Of a stretch of 64,000 bases of DNA, positions 20,911 through 31,300 are shown piece after piece. Every line of letters begins with the position of its first letter. Position 1 is the stretch's first letter. The position numbers were made by a program, and so were the translations under genes. The stretch covers positions 186,001 through 250,000 of the forward strand of contig NZ_JAEMUW010000002.1 of NCBI RefSeq assembly GCF_016598485.1, read 5' to 3'. The stretch comes from Micromonospora coerulea. Lineage in GTDB: Bacteria; Actinomycetota; Actinomycetes; Mycobacteriales; Micromonosporaceae. The notes below the pieces were generated by a model. That model ran no database searches, was not told where the DNA came from, and saw only the letters and a list, made by a program, of their open reading frames with translations.

Positions 20911-21900
20911 ATGAGCACGCCGACGGCACGCCCGGCCACCCTCGACGACGTCGCCCGGGCCGCCGGGGTGTCCCGGTCGACCGCCTCGCGGGTGATCGCC
21001 GGCACCGGGTTCGCCTCACCGGCCGCCCGGGACCGGGTGGGCGCCGCCGCCGACCGGCTCGGGTACGTGCCAAACCCGGCGGCCCGCGCCCTGGTGCGCG
21101 GTGCCGGGGTCCGACTGGTGATCGCCGTCTCCGGCGAGGACGCCGGCGTCCTCGACGACCCGTACGTCGACCGGGTGGTCGGGGCCGCCGCCCGGATCTG
21201 CGCGCCGCACGGCGTCGGGGTGGCTCTGGAGTGGCTGCCGCTGCGCGGCCCGAACGCCCTGCGGCGGCTCGGCGAGGACCGGGGCGTCTGCGGGGTGGTG
21301 CTGGTCAACACCACCCACCCGGTGCTCGACGCGGTGCCGGCGCGCCTGCGCGGTCGGGTCGCCTCGATCGGCATCGGCTCGCCGACCGTGCCCTCCTTCG
21401 ACGTGGACAACGGCGGGGGTGCCGACGCGGTGCTGCGCCACCTGTACGACTCCGGCCGCCGCCGGATCGCCATGGTCACCGGCCCCCGCTGGCTCACCTG
21501 CGCCGGGCGGTCGGTGGCCGCGTACCGGGCGCTGATGCGGTCCGCCGGCCTGCCGGTGCGACTGGTCACCGGCGACTTCAGCGCCGCGCGGGGCGGCCGG
21601 GCGGCGCTGGAGACCCTCACCCGGTGGCCGGACACGGACGCCATCTTCGCGGCCAGCGACGCCACCGCGCTGGGCGCGATCTCCGCGCTGCGCGGGCGCG
21701 GCATCCGGGTGCCCGGCGACGTCGCGGTGGCCGGCTTCGACGACATCCCGTACGCGGCTGTCAGCACCCCCGCCCTCACCACCGCCACGCATCCGGTGCG
21801 CCGGATCGCGGCGGCCGCGGCCACCGCGGTGCTCGACGGCCGCCGGGTACCGCCGGTCACCGCGTTCCCGTCGACGCTGGTCGCCCGCGAGAGTGCCTGA
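20911..21900 (+). CDS. LacI-family transcriptional regulator
   Basis: DNA-binding repressor of 329 residues. The N-terminal LacI helix-turn-helix is ATLDDVARAAGVSRSTASRV (residues about 10-29) followed by the hinge helix region NPAARALVRG. The rest is a periplasmic-binding-protein-like sensor domain ending in FDDIPYAAVSTPALTT, the usual LacI C-terminal segment. The ATG at 20911 follows GGAGG and is preferred over a GTG 12 bases earlier. It is divergent from the MFS gene, which it probably represses until a small sugar-like or nucleoside-like effector binds; the effector is unknown. Confidence 0.92.
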   Translation: MSTPTARPATLDDVARAAGVSRSTASRVIAGTGFASPAARDRVGAAADRLGYVPNPAARALVRGAGVRLVIAVSGEDAGVLDDPYVDRVVGAAARICAPHGVGVALEWLPLRGPNALRRLGEDRGVCGVVLVNTTHPVLDAVPARLRGRVASIGIGSPTVPSFDVDNGGGADAVLRHLYDSGRRRIAMVTGPRWLTCAGRSVAAYRALMRSAGLPVRLVTGDFSAARGGRAALETLTRWPDTDAIFAASDATALGAISALRGRGIRVPGDVAVAGFDDIPYAAVSTPALTTATHPVRRIAAAAATAVLDGRRVPPVTAFPSTLVARESA

Positions 21901-21950
21901 CCGGCGCGGCCCACCCGGAGCCGTCGCGGCCCGCCGCGCCCGAACTGACC

Positions 21951-22012
21951 AGGCGCGGGACCGGCCCGGCAAGGCGCGGGACCGGCCCGGCAAGGCGCGG
22001 GACCGGCACCGG
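21951..22012 (+). repeat. 21-bp tandem repeat, three copies
   Basis: The unit AGGCGCGGGACCGGCCCGGC recurs every 21 bases at 21951, 21972 and 21993, followed by degenerate copies of GCGGGACCGG up to about 22080. It lies between the lacI stop and the esterase gene and is not inside a recognisable gene. Confidence 0.8.
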
Positions 22013-22140
22013 GCCGAACGGGCGGAGCGCGGGACCGGCGGAGTGCCGGACCGGCCGGAGTGCCGGACCGGGTGGGCGGTTGACCGGCGGGAAGCGGGGT
22101 AAGCGTCGGCGGATCCGCCGACGGGAGGGGGCGAGACGAG

Positions 22141-22833
22141 GTGACCGAGCCCGCGGCGCCGCACCGGCAGCCCGACGAAGGCCCACGGCACGGCCGGTTG
22201 AGCGCCCGGCCGGCCCCACCGGCGGCCCGGGGCGCCACCGGCCTGGTCCCGTTCACCCCGCCGGACGGCGGGCCGCCCGCGCTGGCGTACGCCCCGCCCG
22301 GCGACGGGCCGTACCGACTGGTGGTGCTGCTGCACGGGGCGGGCGGGACCGCCCGGCAGGGGCTCGACCTGCTGCTGCCGCTGGCCGACGCGCACCGGCT
22401 GCTGCTGCTCGCCCCGCAGGCCACGGCGAGCAGCTGGGACCTGGTCGGCGAGGGGTTCGGTCCCGACGTGCACCGGATCGACGGGCTGCTCGGCACGGTC
22501 TTCGCGGCGTACCCGGTGACGGGCGTGGCGATCGGCGGCTTCTCCGACGGCGCGTCGTACGCGCTCTCCCTGGGCCTGACCAACGGCGACCTGGTCGACG
22601 CGGTGCTGGCCTTCTCCCCCGGTTTCGCCGCGCCGCTGGTCACCCACGGCCGGCCCCGGGCCTTCGTCTCGCACGGCACCGAGGACCCGGTGCTGCCGAT
22701 CGACGTGTGCAGCCGGCGGCTGGTCCCCCGGCTGCACTCCCTCGGCTACCCGGTGGAGTACGCCGAGTTCCCGGGCGGCCACGAGGTGCCCACGGAGATC
22801 CGGCAGCGGGCGGTGTCCTGGCTCGCCGGCTGA
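22141..22833 (+). CDS. Alpha/beta-hydrolase, carboxylesterase/phospholipase type
   Basis: A 230-residue serine hydrolase resembling bacterial carboxylesterase/PHB depolymerase-like enzymes. It has the oxyanion region VVLLHGAGGTARQG (near residue 60), the nucleophile elbow GGFSDGASYAL with Ser in GFSDG (the Gly-x-Ser-x-Gly pattern), the acid segment SHGTEDPVLP and the catalytic His near the end in FPGGHEVP. There is no clear signal peptide; the first 35 residues are Pro/Arg-rich. The GTG start follows AGGGGG. Its stop shares the palindrome TGACCCGGGTCA with the convergent FUSC gene. Natural substrate unknown. Confidence 0.85.
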   Translation: MTEPAAPHRQPDEGPRHGRLSARPAPPAARGATGLVPFTPPDGGPPALAYAPPGDGPYRLVVLLHGAGGTARQGLDLLLPLADAHRLLLLAPQATASSWDLVGEGFGPDVHRIDGLLGTVFAAYPVTGVAIGGFSDGASYALSLGLTNGDLVDAVLAFSPGFAAPLVTHGRPRAFVSHGTEDPVLPIDVCSRRLVPRLHSLGYPVEYAEFPGGHEVPTEIRQRAVSWLAG

Positions 22834-22839
22834 CCCGGG

Positions 22840-23961
22840 TCAGGCCGGCCCGGCGACCGCCGCGTCAACCCGGCCCAGCACGGTGGCGTCGTCGTCGACG
22901 CCGACCCCGCGGAGCAGGTCGATCGCGGTGGCCCGGACCTGCCCGATGATCATGGCCAGCGGCAGGGTCTGGCCCGGGGTGAACAGCCGCCCGGCGGCCC
23001 GGACCGCGGCCAGCGCCGCCGCATCGGCCCGCTCGGCGTGCCGGTCGGCGAGCTCGTCCTGCCCGCTCAGATCGGCGGCGAGCGCGTCGCCGGCCGCGCG
23101 GACCGCCTCGGCCAGGGTGCGGACGGCCGCGCCCAGGTCGGGCGGCGCGCTCGCCGGTCCCCGGACCTGGGTGACCGCCGCCCGGGCGAGCACCCGCACG
23201 TTACGCACCGCGTAGTCGATCTGCCGGATCGAGCCCTGCACCGAGCGCAGCCGCCCGATGTGCCGGCGCCGCCGCACGTTGAGCCACAGCGCCTCGCCCG
23301 CGGCGAGCACCGCACCGCGCAGCCGCTCCACCCCGGCGTCCGCGTGCCGGGCCCGATCCAGCGCGGCCAGGGCAGCCGCCTCGTCGCCCCGGTCGAGGGC
23401 CGCCGCGATCTCGTCGAGGAGCCCGGCCAGCTCCTGGAAGGTCTGCCGGAACTCGGCGACCAGCGGCGCGAGCGGCCGCCGGGCGTCGATGAGCTGACTC
23501 GCCACGACGGCCACCGCGCCGCCGATCAGCGCGTCGACGAACCGGAACGGGACCAGCGACTCGGTCGGCGGCGCGACCACCACCAGATAGAGCGCGGAGA
23601 CGGCGGCCTGCACGACGGAGACCGAGCTGGCGCCGATCGCCACCGCCAGGGCGACGGTCAGCAGGATGACGGTGAAGACCGTCCAGGTGGTCCGCGGGCC
23701 GAGCGCCTGGACGACCAGGTCGGCCACGAGCACCCCGGCGGCCACCCCGAGCAGCACCTCGACGGCCCGGCGCAGCCGCTGGCCCCGGGCCTGGCCGAGC
23801 ACGATCAGCGCGGCGGCCGGGGCGAAGAACGGCTGCGGGTGCCCGACCAGCCGGGTGGCCAGCACCCAGGCGACGGTCGCCGCGAGGGTGGCCTCGACCA
23901 CCGGCAGCCAGCCCCGCCGCAGTCGCCCCGCGGCCTCCGGGAACCAGCCCTTGCGTGCCAT
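22840..23961 (-). CDS. FUSC-family membrane protein
   Basis: A 373-residue protein with about six N-terminal hydrophobic helices (residues 15-165: TLAATVAWVLA, FFAPAAALIVL, VFTVILLTVALAVAI) and a long cytoplasmic helical part rich in Ala, Arg and Glu. This is the layout of fusaric-acid-resistance/aromatic-acid-exporter-like proteins. The role in actinobacteria is unclear; export of aromatic acids is inferred from the family only. The ATG at 23961 follows GGAGG. It is convergent with the esterase and divergent from the AraC-type pseudogene. Confidence 0.82.
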   Translation of the reverse strand: MARKGWFPEAAGRLRRGWLPVVEATLAATVAWVLATRLVGHPQPFFAPAAALIVLGQARGQRLRRAVEVLLGVAAGVLVADLVVQALGPRTTWTVFTVILLTVALAVAIGASSVSVVQAAVSALYLVVVAPPTESLVPFRFVDALIGGAVAVVASQLIDARRPLAPLVAEFRQTFQELAGLLDEIAAALDRGDEAAALAALDRARHADAGVERLRGAVLAAGEALWLNVRRRRHIGRLRSVQGSIRQIDYAVRNVRVLARAAVTQVRGPASAPPDLGAAVRTLAEAVRAAGDALAADLSGQDELADRHAERADAAALAAVRAAGRLFTPGQTLPLAMIIGQVRATAIDLLRGVGVDDDATVLGRVDAAVAGPA

Positions 23962-24225
23962 CGCCGCCTCCTCCGCCGGGTCGAACCTCCCCATGGTGCG
24001 CCGGCCCGGCCCGGACGACAGCGCCCGCGGCCGCCCTTGTCGGGTGGCGCCGGTCACCTCCGGGCAGCGGTGACGTGGCGGAGTTGCCGGCCCAGCGCCC
24101 GCGACACCCCGCCGGTGCCGCCGAGCACCAGGTGGTGCAGCACGCCGACCAACCGCGCCACCCGGGCCGAGACGCCGAGTGGCCGAAGTGCCCTGGGACA
24201 TGCGCCGGCGTCTACGATCGGCCGC

Positions 24226-25163
24226 ATGGATCCGCTCACCGGGCTGCTGGACGGCCCGCGGGCGCGCGGCGCGTTCCTGCTCCGGTCGCTGCTCGATCCG
24301 CCGTTCGCGCTCCGCATCGAGGACCGGGCGCCGATGACCGTGGTCGCGGTGGCGCGCGGCTCGGCCTGGGTCGTCCCGGACGAGGGCGATCCGGTGCCGG
24401 TGCGGCCCGGTGACGTGACGGTGCTGCGCGGGCCGGACGCCTACCTGGTGGCCGACGACCCGGCCACGCCGCCGCAGGTGGTGATCCATCCGGGGCAGCG
24501 CTGCACCACCCGGTACGGCGAGCCGCTTGCCGAGACGACGGGACTTGGCGTGCGCACCTGGGGCATCGGGCGGCCGGGGTCGACCGTGCTGCTGACCGGG
24601 ACGTACCCGAAGGCCGGCGAGGTCAGCCGACGGCTGCTCGCCGCGCTGCCGGCGTTGTTGACGGTCCGCGCCGAGGAGTGGCCGACCCCGCTGGTGGGGG
24701 TGCTGGCCGACGAGGTCGTGCGGGACTCCCCGGCCAGGCGGCGGTCCTCGACCGGCTGCTCGACCTGGTGCTGATCACCGCGCTGCGCACCTGGTTCGAT
24801 CGCCCCGGCGCCGCCCCCGCGTGGTACGCGGCGGCCGGCGACCCGGTGGTCGGCCCGGCGTTGCGGCTGCTGCGCAACGACCCGGCCCGACCGTGGACGG
24901 TGGCCCGGCTGGCCGCCGAGGTCGGGGTGTCCCGGGCGGCCCTGGCCCGCCGCTTCACCGAGCTGGTCGGCGAGCCACCGATGACCTTCCTCACCGGCTG
25001 GCGGCTGGCTCTCGCCGCCGACCTGCTCCGCGAGCCGGACGCGACGCTCGCCGCGGTGGCCCGCCGGGTCGGTTACGGCAGCCCGTTCGCGCTGAGTACG
25101 GCGTTCCGACGGGAACGCGGGGTGAGCCCGCGCGCTCACCGGGAACGGTCCACGGTGGCCTGA
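24226..25163 (+). pseudogene. AraC-family regulator broken by a one-base frameshift
   Basis: Residues 1-165 (MDPLTGLLDGPRARGAF to LADEVVRDSP) form a cupin-type AraC ligand-binding domain. The frame then goes astray near 24731-24735 and ends at 24774. The missing continuation (GQAAVLDRLLDLVLITALR, then a full double helix-turn-helix with TVARLAAEVGVSRAALARRF and AAVARRVGYGSPFALSTAFR) is intact in the next frame down to 25163. Restoring one G in the run CCCCGGCC would rejoin them. Either a recent inactivating deletion or a sequencing error at a GC-rich run. Confidence 0.85.
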
Positions 25164-25175
25164 CCCCGTCCCGGC

Positions 25176-25475
25176 TCAGCCGCCGGTGAACGCCCGCAGC
25201 AGGGTACGCAGCCGAGCCGCCCGCCCGGCGCCGGTTCCGCCGTCCGGCCCCCGTCCCGCCCCTGGCCCGTCGCGGCCGGCGGCGGCTCGGTGGGCAGGTC
25301 GTGGGTCGCCAGGTCGGCGCGGTCGAGGTCGGCCAGCCGGCGCACCACCGCCTCGATCAGCGCCTGCCGGGTCCGCAGGTACGCCGAGGTGGTGCCGGCG
25401 GGCACGCCGGCACGGGCGTCGACCGCACGGTGGGTCAGTGCCCGCATCCCGCCCTCGGAATCCGGCCAACCTACT
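25176..25475 (-). pseudogene. Remnant of a TetR-family regulator
   Basis: MRALTHRAVDARAGVPAGTT followed by SAYLRTRQALIEAVVRRLAD is a TetR helix-turn-helix with its flanking helix. After about 60 codons the frame degrades, and in another frame the typical C-terminus LRTLLRAFTGG and a stop appear at 25176. The first helix and most of the ligand-binding domain are gone; about 100 codons remain of the usual 190. It sits divergent from the F420-type oxidoreductase, which it probably once controlled. Confidence 0.65.
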
Positions 25476-25584
25476 GCCTGGCGCCCGCCGGCACGGTCCC
25501 GGCCGGGCCGGGCCGGTCGGCCCTTCCGCGCGGCGCGCCCGGGGTCACCAATGGAAGGTGGCGGCCGTTCACGAGGAGGTTCCA

Positions 25585-26106
25585 ATGCCAACGACAGGTG
25601 GCCCGCACCGCGCCGGGATCTGGCGCCGGCTGGCGCGGTGGATGTACCGGGGCAGCCGGCCGAACGCCCTGGCCCGGCTGCTGAACGGCCTCTCGGCGCG
25701 GCAGTACGCGGCCGGGCTGGCGCCCGGGCACTGGGTGACGCTGGAGGTGCCGGGCCGGCGTACCGGCCGGGTCGTCTCCGTCCCCCTGGTGGTGGCCGAC
25801 CACGACGGCGGGCGGTACCTGGTGGCGATGCTCGGCGAGCGGGCCAACTGGGTGGCCAACGTCCGGGCGGCCGGTGGTCGGGCGGTGCTGCGCCACGGCC
25901 GGCGGGAGCCGGTTCGGCTGGTGGAGGTGGCGGTGGCCGACCGGGCGCCGATCCTGCGCCGGCACCTGGCCCTCGCCCCCGGCGCGCGAACGCACGTGCC
26001 GGTGGACCGGCACGCCCCGCCGGCCGATTTCGCCCGGGTCGCCGTCGGCTTCCCGGTCTTCCGAATCCTCCCGGACACCCGGTCCGTCGCGGGTCGGACC
26101 GACTGA
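25585..26106 (+). CDS. Deazaflavin (F420)-dependent nitroreductase-family protein
   Basis: A 173-residue protein of the DUF385/Ddn-like split-barrel family, which in mycobacteria and relatives uses coenzyme F420. Visible family segments: HWVTLEVPGRRTGRVVSVPLVV (barrel start, near residue 55), GGRYLVAMLGERANWVANVR, and a C-terminal FPVFRI. The ATG follows GAGGAGG at 6 bases, which fixes the start. Substrate unknown. It is divergent from a decayed TetR gene. Confidence 0.85.
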   Translation: MPTTGGPHRAGIWRRLARWMYRGSRPNALARLLNGLSARQYAAGLAPGHWVTLEVPGRRTGRVVSVPLVVADHDGGRYLVAMLGERANWVANVRAAGGRAVLRHGRREPVRLVEVAVADRAPILRRHLALAPGARTHVPVDRHAPPADFARVAVGFPVFRILPDTRSVAGRTD

Positions 26107-26356
26107 GCCGGCCCGACCCGGGGCGGCCGGCCGGTCGGCCCCCGGCTGACCGGTTCGGCCGACCACGGAGCGGCTCCCGACCTCGGCCTCAAGTCTCCCC
26201 GTCCGGCAGCGAGGGAGGTGGCCATGGCAACCTGGCCGGCGTCGCCCGCGGGGCCGGCGTGCACCGGCTCCGGCCCGATACCGCCTTGCGGGAAGGGCGC
26301 GGCTCTGCCAGCATCGGGTCCATGATCGAGAGAAAGGGCGTGCGCGCCCTCGCGCG

Positions 26357-27587
26357 ATGAGCGCCAGTAGCCGGCAGCGGGCGAGACGCCGCGCCGGAAT
26401 CGGCCGGGACCATGCGGCCCACCTCGACCGCTGGCACCGGGCGGCGGAGATCCGCGACGAGTGGTTGCGGGCCGCCCTGCACACCGAACCCGCCGACCGG
26501 GAACGCGGAACGGGCCATCACCGGCCTGTACGCCCTGCTCGGCCGGCGCCGCCCCCGCTTCCACTGGGCGGCCAGCCCCCGGCAGGCCGTGGACCTGCTC
26601 GACGAACCCCCGCTCCGGCTCGGCGGGCCGGTCGATCCCGCCGCCCCGTGGCACGTGGCCCACCAGCTCGCCGACGCGGCGCACCGGCTCGCCGGCCGGC
26701 TCGACGAGCGGGCGGGCCCGGTCGGGACGTTCTGGTGGACCACGGAGCGGATCGTCCGCACCCGGCCGCCGGCCGACGCGCTCGCCGCCGGCGTCAGCCT
26801 GGCCGAGCTGCTCGTCGTCGGGGTGCGTAACTCGCTGGGCCGGTCGGTGCACGACGGGCTCCGGACACCGCTGCGGGCCGCGCTCACCGAGGCGGTCGGC
26901 GAACCGCCCGGCCTGCGCTGGCACGGGCAGCACGACGCGCCGTGGGTGGCGTACCACGACGTGCGGCGCCGGCTGCGGCCCGGGCTGTTCCACCCGGACG
27001 ACGACCGGCAGGTCGACCTCTGGGCCGACATCGCCCGCTCCTGCGGCTGGTGGTGGCCGCGGGAGGACGTCTGCGTGGTGACCGAGCGGACCGGCGTGGC
27101 GCACACCGAGGCGCTGCCGGGGGCGCTGCACGGCGAGGTCCGGACGCACAACCGGCACGGGCCGGCGGTCGGGTACGCCGACGGGTGGGGCGGCCACTCC
27201 TGGCACGGCACCGCCGTACCGGCGTGGGTGATCGAGGAGCCGACCGTGGAGCGGATCGGGGCGGAGCGCAACGTCGAGGTGCGCCGCTGCGCGATCGAAC
27301 GCCTCGGCTGGGACGCCTACCTCGACCAGGCCCGGTTGACGCTGGTGGCCGAGGCGGCCGACCCCGGCAATCCCGGCTGCCGGCTCCAGCTCTACGACCT
27401 GCCGCAGCACGTCTGGGGCACCCCGGCCCGGGTCCTGCTGGCGGTCAACGGCTCCGTCGAACGCGACGGCCACCGCCGCCGGTACGGCCTCAGCGTCCCC
27501 GCCGACCTCGACGACCCCGTGGCCGCCGCCGGCTGGTCGTACGGCCTCTCCGGCGAGCAGTACGCCCGACTCCTCCGACGAACCTGA
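26357..27587 (+). pseudogene. DUF6745-like protein, reading frame broken near 26505
   Basis: From memory the sequence resembles uncharacterised actinobacterial DUF6745 proteins. The N-terminal part (MSASSRQRARRRAGIGRDH to LHTEPADRER) is read from 26357. The continuation (AERAITGLYALLGRRRPRFH onward, about 360 residues) is in a different frame open to 27587. The switch at 26501-26510 fits a loss of two bases in a GCGCG-type run. The long part is rich in Trp and His (WHGQHDAPWVAYHD, CGWWWPREDVCVV, WGGHSWHG). Function unknown. Its stop is 10 bases before the next gene, which is intact, so the pair was probably one operon. A sequencing error cannot be excluded. Confidence 0.7.
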
Positions 27588-27597
27588 AGGTGATCAC

Positions 27598-28044
27598 ATG
27601 AGCATGACCCTCGAAGAGCTGACCGACCGCACCGGGCTGACCGTCCTCGACCACCTGGAGCAGCAGGTGCGCATCCCCGTCGTCGACGGACTCCAGGCCC
27701 AGGGCGACCTGATCGTCATCCCGCTCGCGGTGCTCGACGACGTCGACGTGCCGGCACGGGCGCGCTGGCGTCCGGTGCCGCCGTCGGGCGTGGAGCTGCT
27801 GCGCGGCGCGGCCGGCGGCAACCCGCACACGCTGGTCGCCGAGCCGGGCGCCGCCGAGTGGACCACCGAGGTCCATGACCGGCAGCGGCTCGCCGTCGGC
27901 GTGCTGCGGGCGACCCGGCCCGCGTACCTGATCCATTCCGAGCACGGCGGCTCCGGCATCGCGCCGGGGACGTACCTGGTGCGCCGGCAGCGCGAGCGCA
28001 GCACCCAGCGCGGCGGCCAGGCCGACTTCCTGGTCGCCGACTGA
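27598..28044 (+). CDS. Hypothetical protein paired with the DUF6745-like gene
   Basis: Function not recognised. 148 residues, acidic, no signal peptide or membrane segment, and many predicted beta strands (DLIVIPLAVLDDV, LAVGVLRATRPAYLI, GTYLVRRQRER). AAGGTGAT lies 5 bases before the ATG. It follows the DUF6745-like gene by 10 bases and is followed by a strong hairpin, so it is the last gene of a two-gene unit. Confidence 0.8.
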   Translation: MSMTLEELTDRTGLTVLDHLEQQVRIPVVDGLQAQGDLIVIPLAVLDDVDVPARARWRPVPPSGVELLRGAAGGNPHTLVAEPGAAEWTTEVHDRQRLAVGVLRATRPAYLIHSEHGGSGIAPGTYLVRRQRERSTQRGGQADFLVAD

Positions 28045-28050
28045 CGGGGG

Positions 28051-28092
28051 GTCGGGCCGCCGCCGCGACAGCGAGCGTGGCGGCGGCCCGAC
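28051..28092 (+). terminator. Strong hairpin after the DUF6745-like gene pair
   Basis: GTCGGGCCGCCGCC (28051-28064) is the perfect reverse complement of GGCGGCGGCCCGAC (28079-28092), a 14-bp stem with a 14-base loop beginning 6 bases after the stop codon. No T-run follows, as is common for actinobacterial terminators. Confidence 0.7.
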
Positions 28093-28327
28093 GAGGTGAC
28101 CGGTTTATCCGTCGATGGTCACCCCGTCGGGAGGTCCACAGCCCCGCGTCACCCCACCCGACGTCCTCCTGCCCAGCCCGGCAGTGCGGCCCCGCCGACG
28201 GGACGGCTGGAACCGGCCGGGTCGAGGAATGAATCGCGGGCCGGCCGGGGACAATAGCCGCCGACGGGAGGGTTACAGCGCGAGCGAGCGCCCAGGCCCA
28301 GGGACGTGGACGGGACGGGGGCCGGAC

Positions 28328-31300
28328 GTGGAGGGTGTGAGCGGCGCCGACGAGCTGTTTCCCGGCGACGACCCGACCAGCGCCGCGCACCGGGCGACGG
28401 ACTGGGCGGCGACCCCGCTGGGGCCGATCGACACCTGGCCGCCCGAGCTGCGGGCCGCCCTCCGCACGCTGATGCCCTCCCGGATCCCGATGCTGCTGTG
28501 GTGGAGCCACGAGCTGGTGCAGATCTTCAACGAGGCGTACACGCCACTTCTCGGGGACAAGTTCCCGGCGGCCGTCGGGCAGCGCGCGGCGGACTGCTGG
28601 GCGGAGATCTGGGACGTCGTCGGTCCGCTGACCGAGCGGGCGCTCGGCGGGAGCTCCACCTACTCCCACGATCAGCCGCTCTTCATGCTCCGGCACGGCT
28701 ACCTGGAGGAGACGTACTGGACCTTCTCCTACAGCCCCATCGAGGACACCGCCGGGCGGGTCGGCGGCGTCTTCGTGGCCACCACTGAAGTGACCGGCCG
28801 GGTCGTCGGCGACCGCCGGCTGGCGCTGTTGCGCCAACTCGGTGAACTCTCCATCGCCGAGGCGGACAGCGCGACGGACGCGGTCCGGGCGGCCGCCCGG
28901 ATCCTGGCCGGCGGGCCTGCTGATCTGCCGGCCGGCATGGTCTACCTGCGGGAAGACCAGCTGGCCGACGACGCCGACGGCCCGGCGGGGAACGACGACG
29001 ACCTGCGCCTGGTGGCGTCGTTCGGCCTCACCGGCGAGGCCGGACCGGTCGCTGCCGCAACGCCGGCCGAGGTGGCGGAAGTGCTCAAGACGGGGCGGCC
29101 GCTGCGGATCACCGGCCTGGCCGGGACGACGTGGCCGATGGTGCACGCGGATGGTGCCGGGGTATCGGCCGCCGTCGACGAGGCGGTGGCGCTGCCGCTG
29201 CTGGCCACCGGGCGCAGCCGGGCGGTGGGCGTGCTCGTCCTCGGCGTCAGCCCGTTCCGGGCGCTCGACGAGCCGTACCGGCACTTCCTCGACCTGGTGG
29301 CCAGCCGGGTCTCCACCGCGCTGACCGACGTGCTGGCGTACGAGGCACAGCGCCGGCGGGCCGCCGCCCTGGCCGAGCTGGACGCGGCCAAGACCGAGTT
29401 CTTCACCGACGTCAGCCACGAGCTGCGCACCCCGCTGACCCTGATCGCCGGGCCGGTGCAGGAGAGCCTCGCCGACGAGCGCGAGCCGCTGCCACCCGCC
29501 CAGCGGGAACGGCTGGAGTTGGTCCACCGCAACACCGGCCGGCTGCGCAAACTGGTCAACGACATGCTGGACTTCGCCCGGATCGAGGGCGGCCGGCTGG
29601 AGGCGGAGCGGGTGCCCACCGACCTGGCGGCCCTCACCCGGGGCGTCGCCGAGTCCTTCGGGTACGCGATCCAGCAGAGCGGGCTGACCTTCGAGGTGGA
29701 TGTCCGGCCGCTGCCCCGCACCGGCTACGTGGACCGGGACATGTGGGAGAAGGTCGTGGTCAACCTGCTCTCCAACGCGCTGAAGTACACCCTCGAAGGC
29801 ACCGTCCGGCTCCGGCTCGACGGCGACGAGGAGAGCGTCACCCTCTCGGTCAGCGACACCGGCGTCGGCATCCCGGCCGACCAGCAGCCGCTGCTCTTCC
29901 GCCGCTTCCACCGGGTCCGCGGCGGCGGCGGGCGGTCCCAGGAGGGCGCCGGCATCGGGCTGGCCCTGGTTCAGGAACTGGTCCGGCTGCACGGCGGCGA
30001 CGTCGGCGTACGGTCCGTCGAGGGCGAGGGCTCGACGTTCACCGTACGGATCCCGTACGGCCGCCCCACCGCCGCGCGAGCCGGCGGTGGCGAGCCGACC
30101 CCGGGGTCGTACGCCGAACAGGCCCGGCGTTGGGTGCCCGATACCGCACCGGGCCCGACGGCGGCCGACCGGGTCGGCGGCCAGGCCCCGCCGGCGGGCG
30201 CACCGACGGTGCTGGTGGTGGAGGACAACGCGGACCTGCGCCAGTTCCTGGTCGGCCTGCTCCGGCCCGCCTACCGGGTGCTCGCCGCCGGGGACGGCCG
30301 GGCGGCGCTCGACCTGGTCGCGGCGGAGCTGCCGGACCTGGTGCTCACCGACGTGATGATGCCCCGGATGGACGGCATCGCGCTGCTCGCGGCGCTGCGC
30401 GGGGACCGGCGCACGGCCGGCGTACCGGTCATCCTGCTCTCCGCCCGGGCCGGCGAGGAGGCCACGGTGGAGGGGCTGCGGGCCGGCGCGGACGACTACC
30501 TGCCCAAGCCGTTCTCCTCGCTCGAACTGCTCGCCCGGGTCCGCGCTCATCTGGAGCTGGCCCGGCTGCGCAACCAGGAGGCGACCTGGCGTACCGCCCT
30601 GATCGACTCGCTCCAGGACGCCTTCGTGGTCTACGACGCCGACATCACGGTGCTGGAGGCCAACCACGCCTTCCAGCGGCTGCTCGGCCTCGACCGGCTG
30701 GAGCTGCCGGCACGGTCTCCGCATCCCTGGTGGCCGGACCCGCGAGCCGAGCCGGCGGAGTGGCGACAGCTCGATGCCGCGTTGCGGCGGATGCGGTCGG
30801 TCGACGGCGGGCGGATGACGGTGCCACTACGGCACGCCGACGGGCATCGGATCTGGGTGGAGGCGGTCTACAACGCGCTCCGGGATCCGGGCACCAACCA
30901 GCGGCTGCACGTGGCGACGCTGCGCGACGTCACCACCGAGGTCCGCGCCGCCGCCCGGCAGGCCGCGGTCTCCGCGCTGGCGCGCCGACTGGCCAGCGCC
31001 AGCGACATCACCGAGGTGCTGGAGGGCGGCCTCGCCGAGCTGGGCGGGCTGCTCGGCGGGGCGCGGGGCGTCGCCGTCTCCCCCGACCCGGCCGGGACCC
31101 CGGTGGTGGTCGGTGCCGGCCTGGAGCTGACCCCGGAGATCCGGCGGATCCTCGACGCGTCGGGGCCGGAGAGCGACCCGTACCTGGCCCGGGACGAGGC
31201 CGGCCGGGTGACCGCGGTCGGGGCGCGGATCGGGCCGGGGGTCGGCACTGGCGGGATCTGGCTGGAGCCGAGCGAGCCCCGGCCGATGGCCACGGTGGAC

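Noticed and set aside
28115..28327. N-terminal 71-residue extension of the hybrid kinase
   Set aside because: Pro/Arg-rich, unlike the family, and it overlaps the likely promoter region behind the upstream hairpin; a later GTG was chosen, but the choice stays uncertain.
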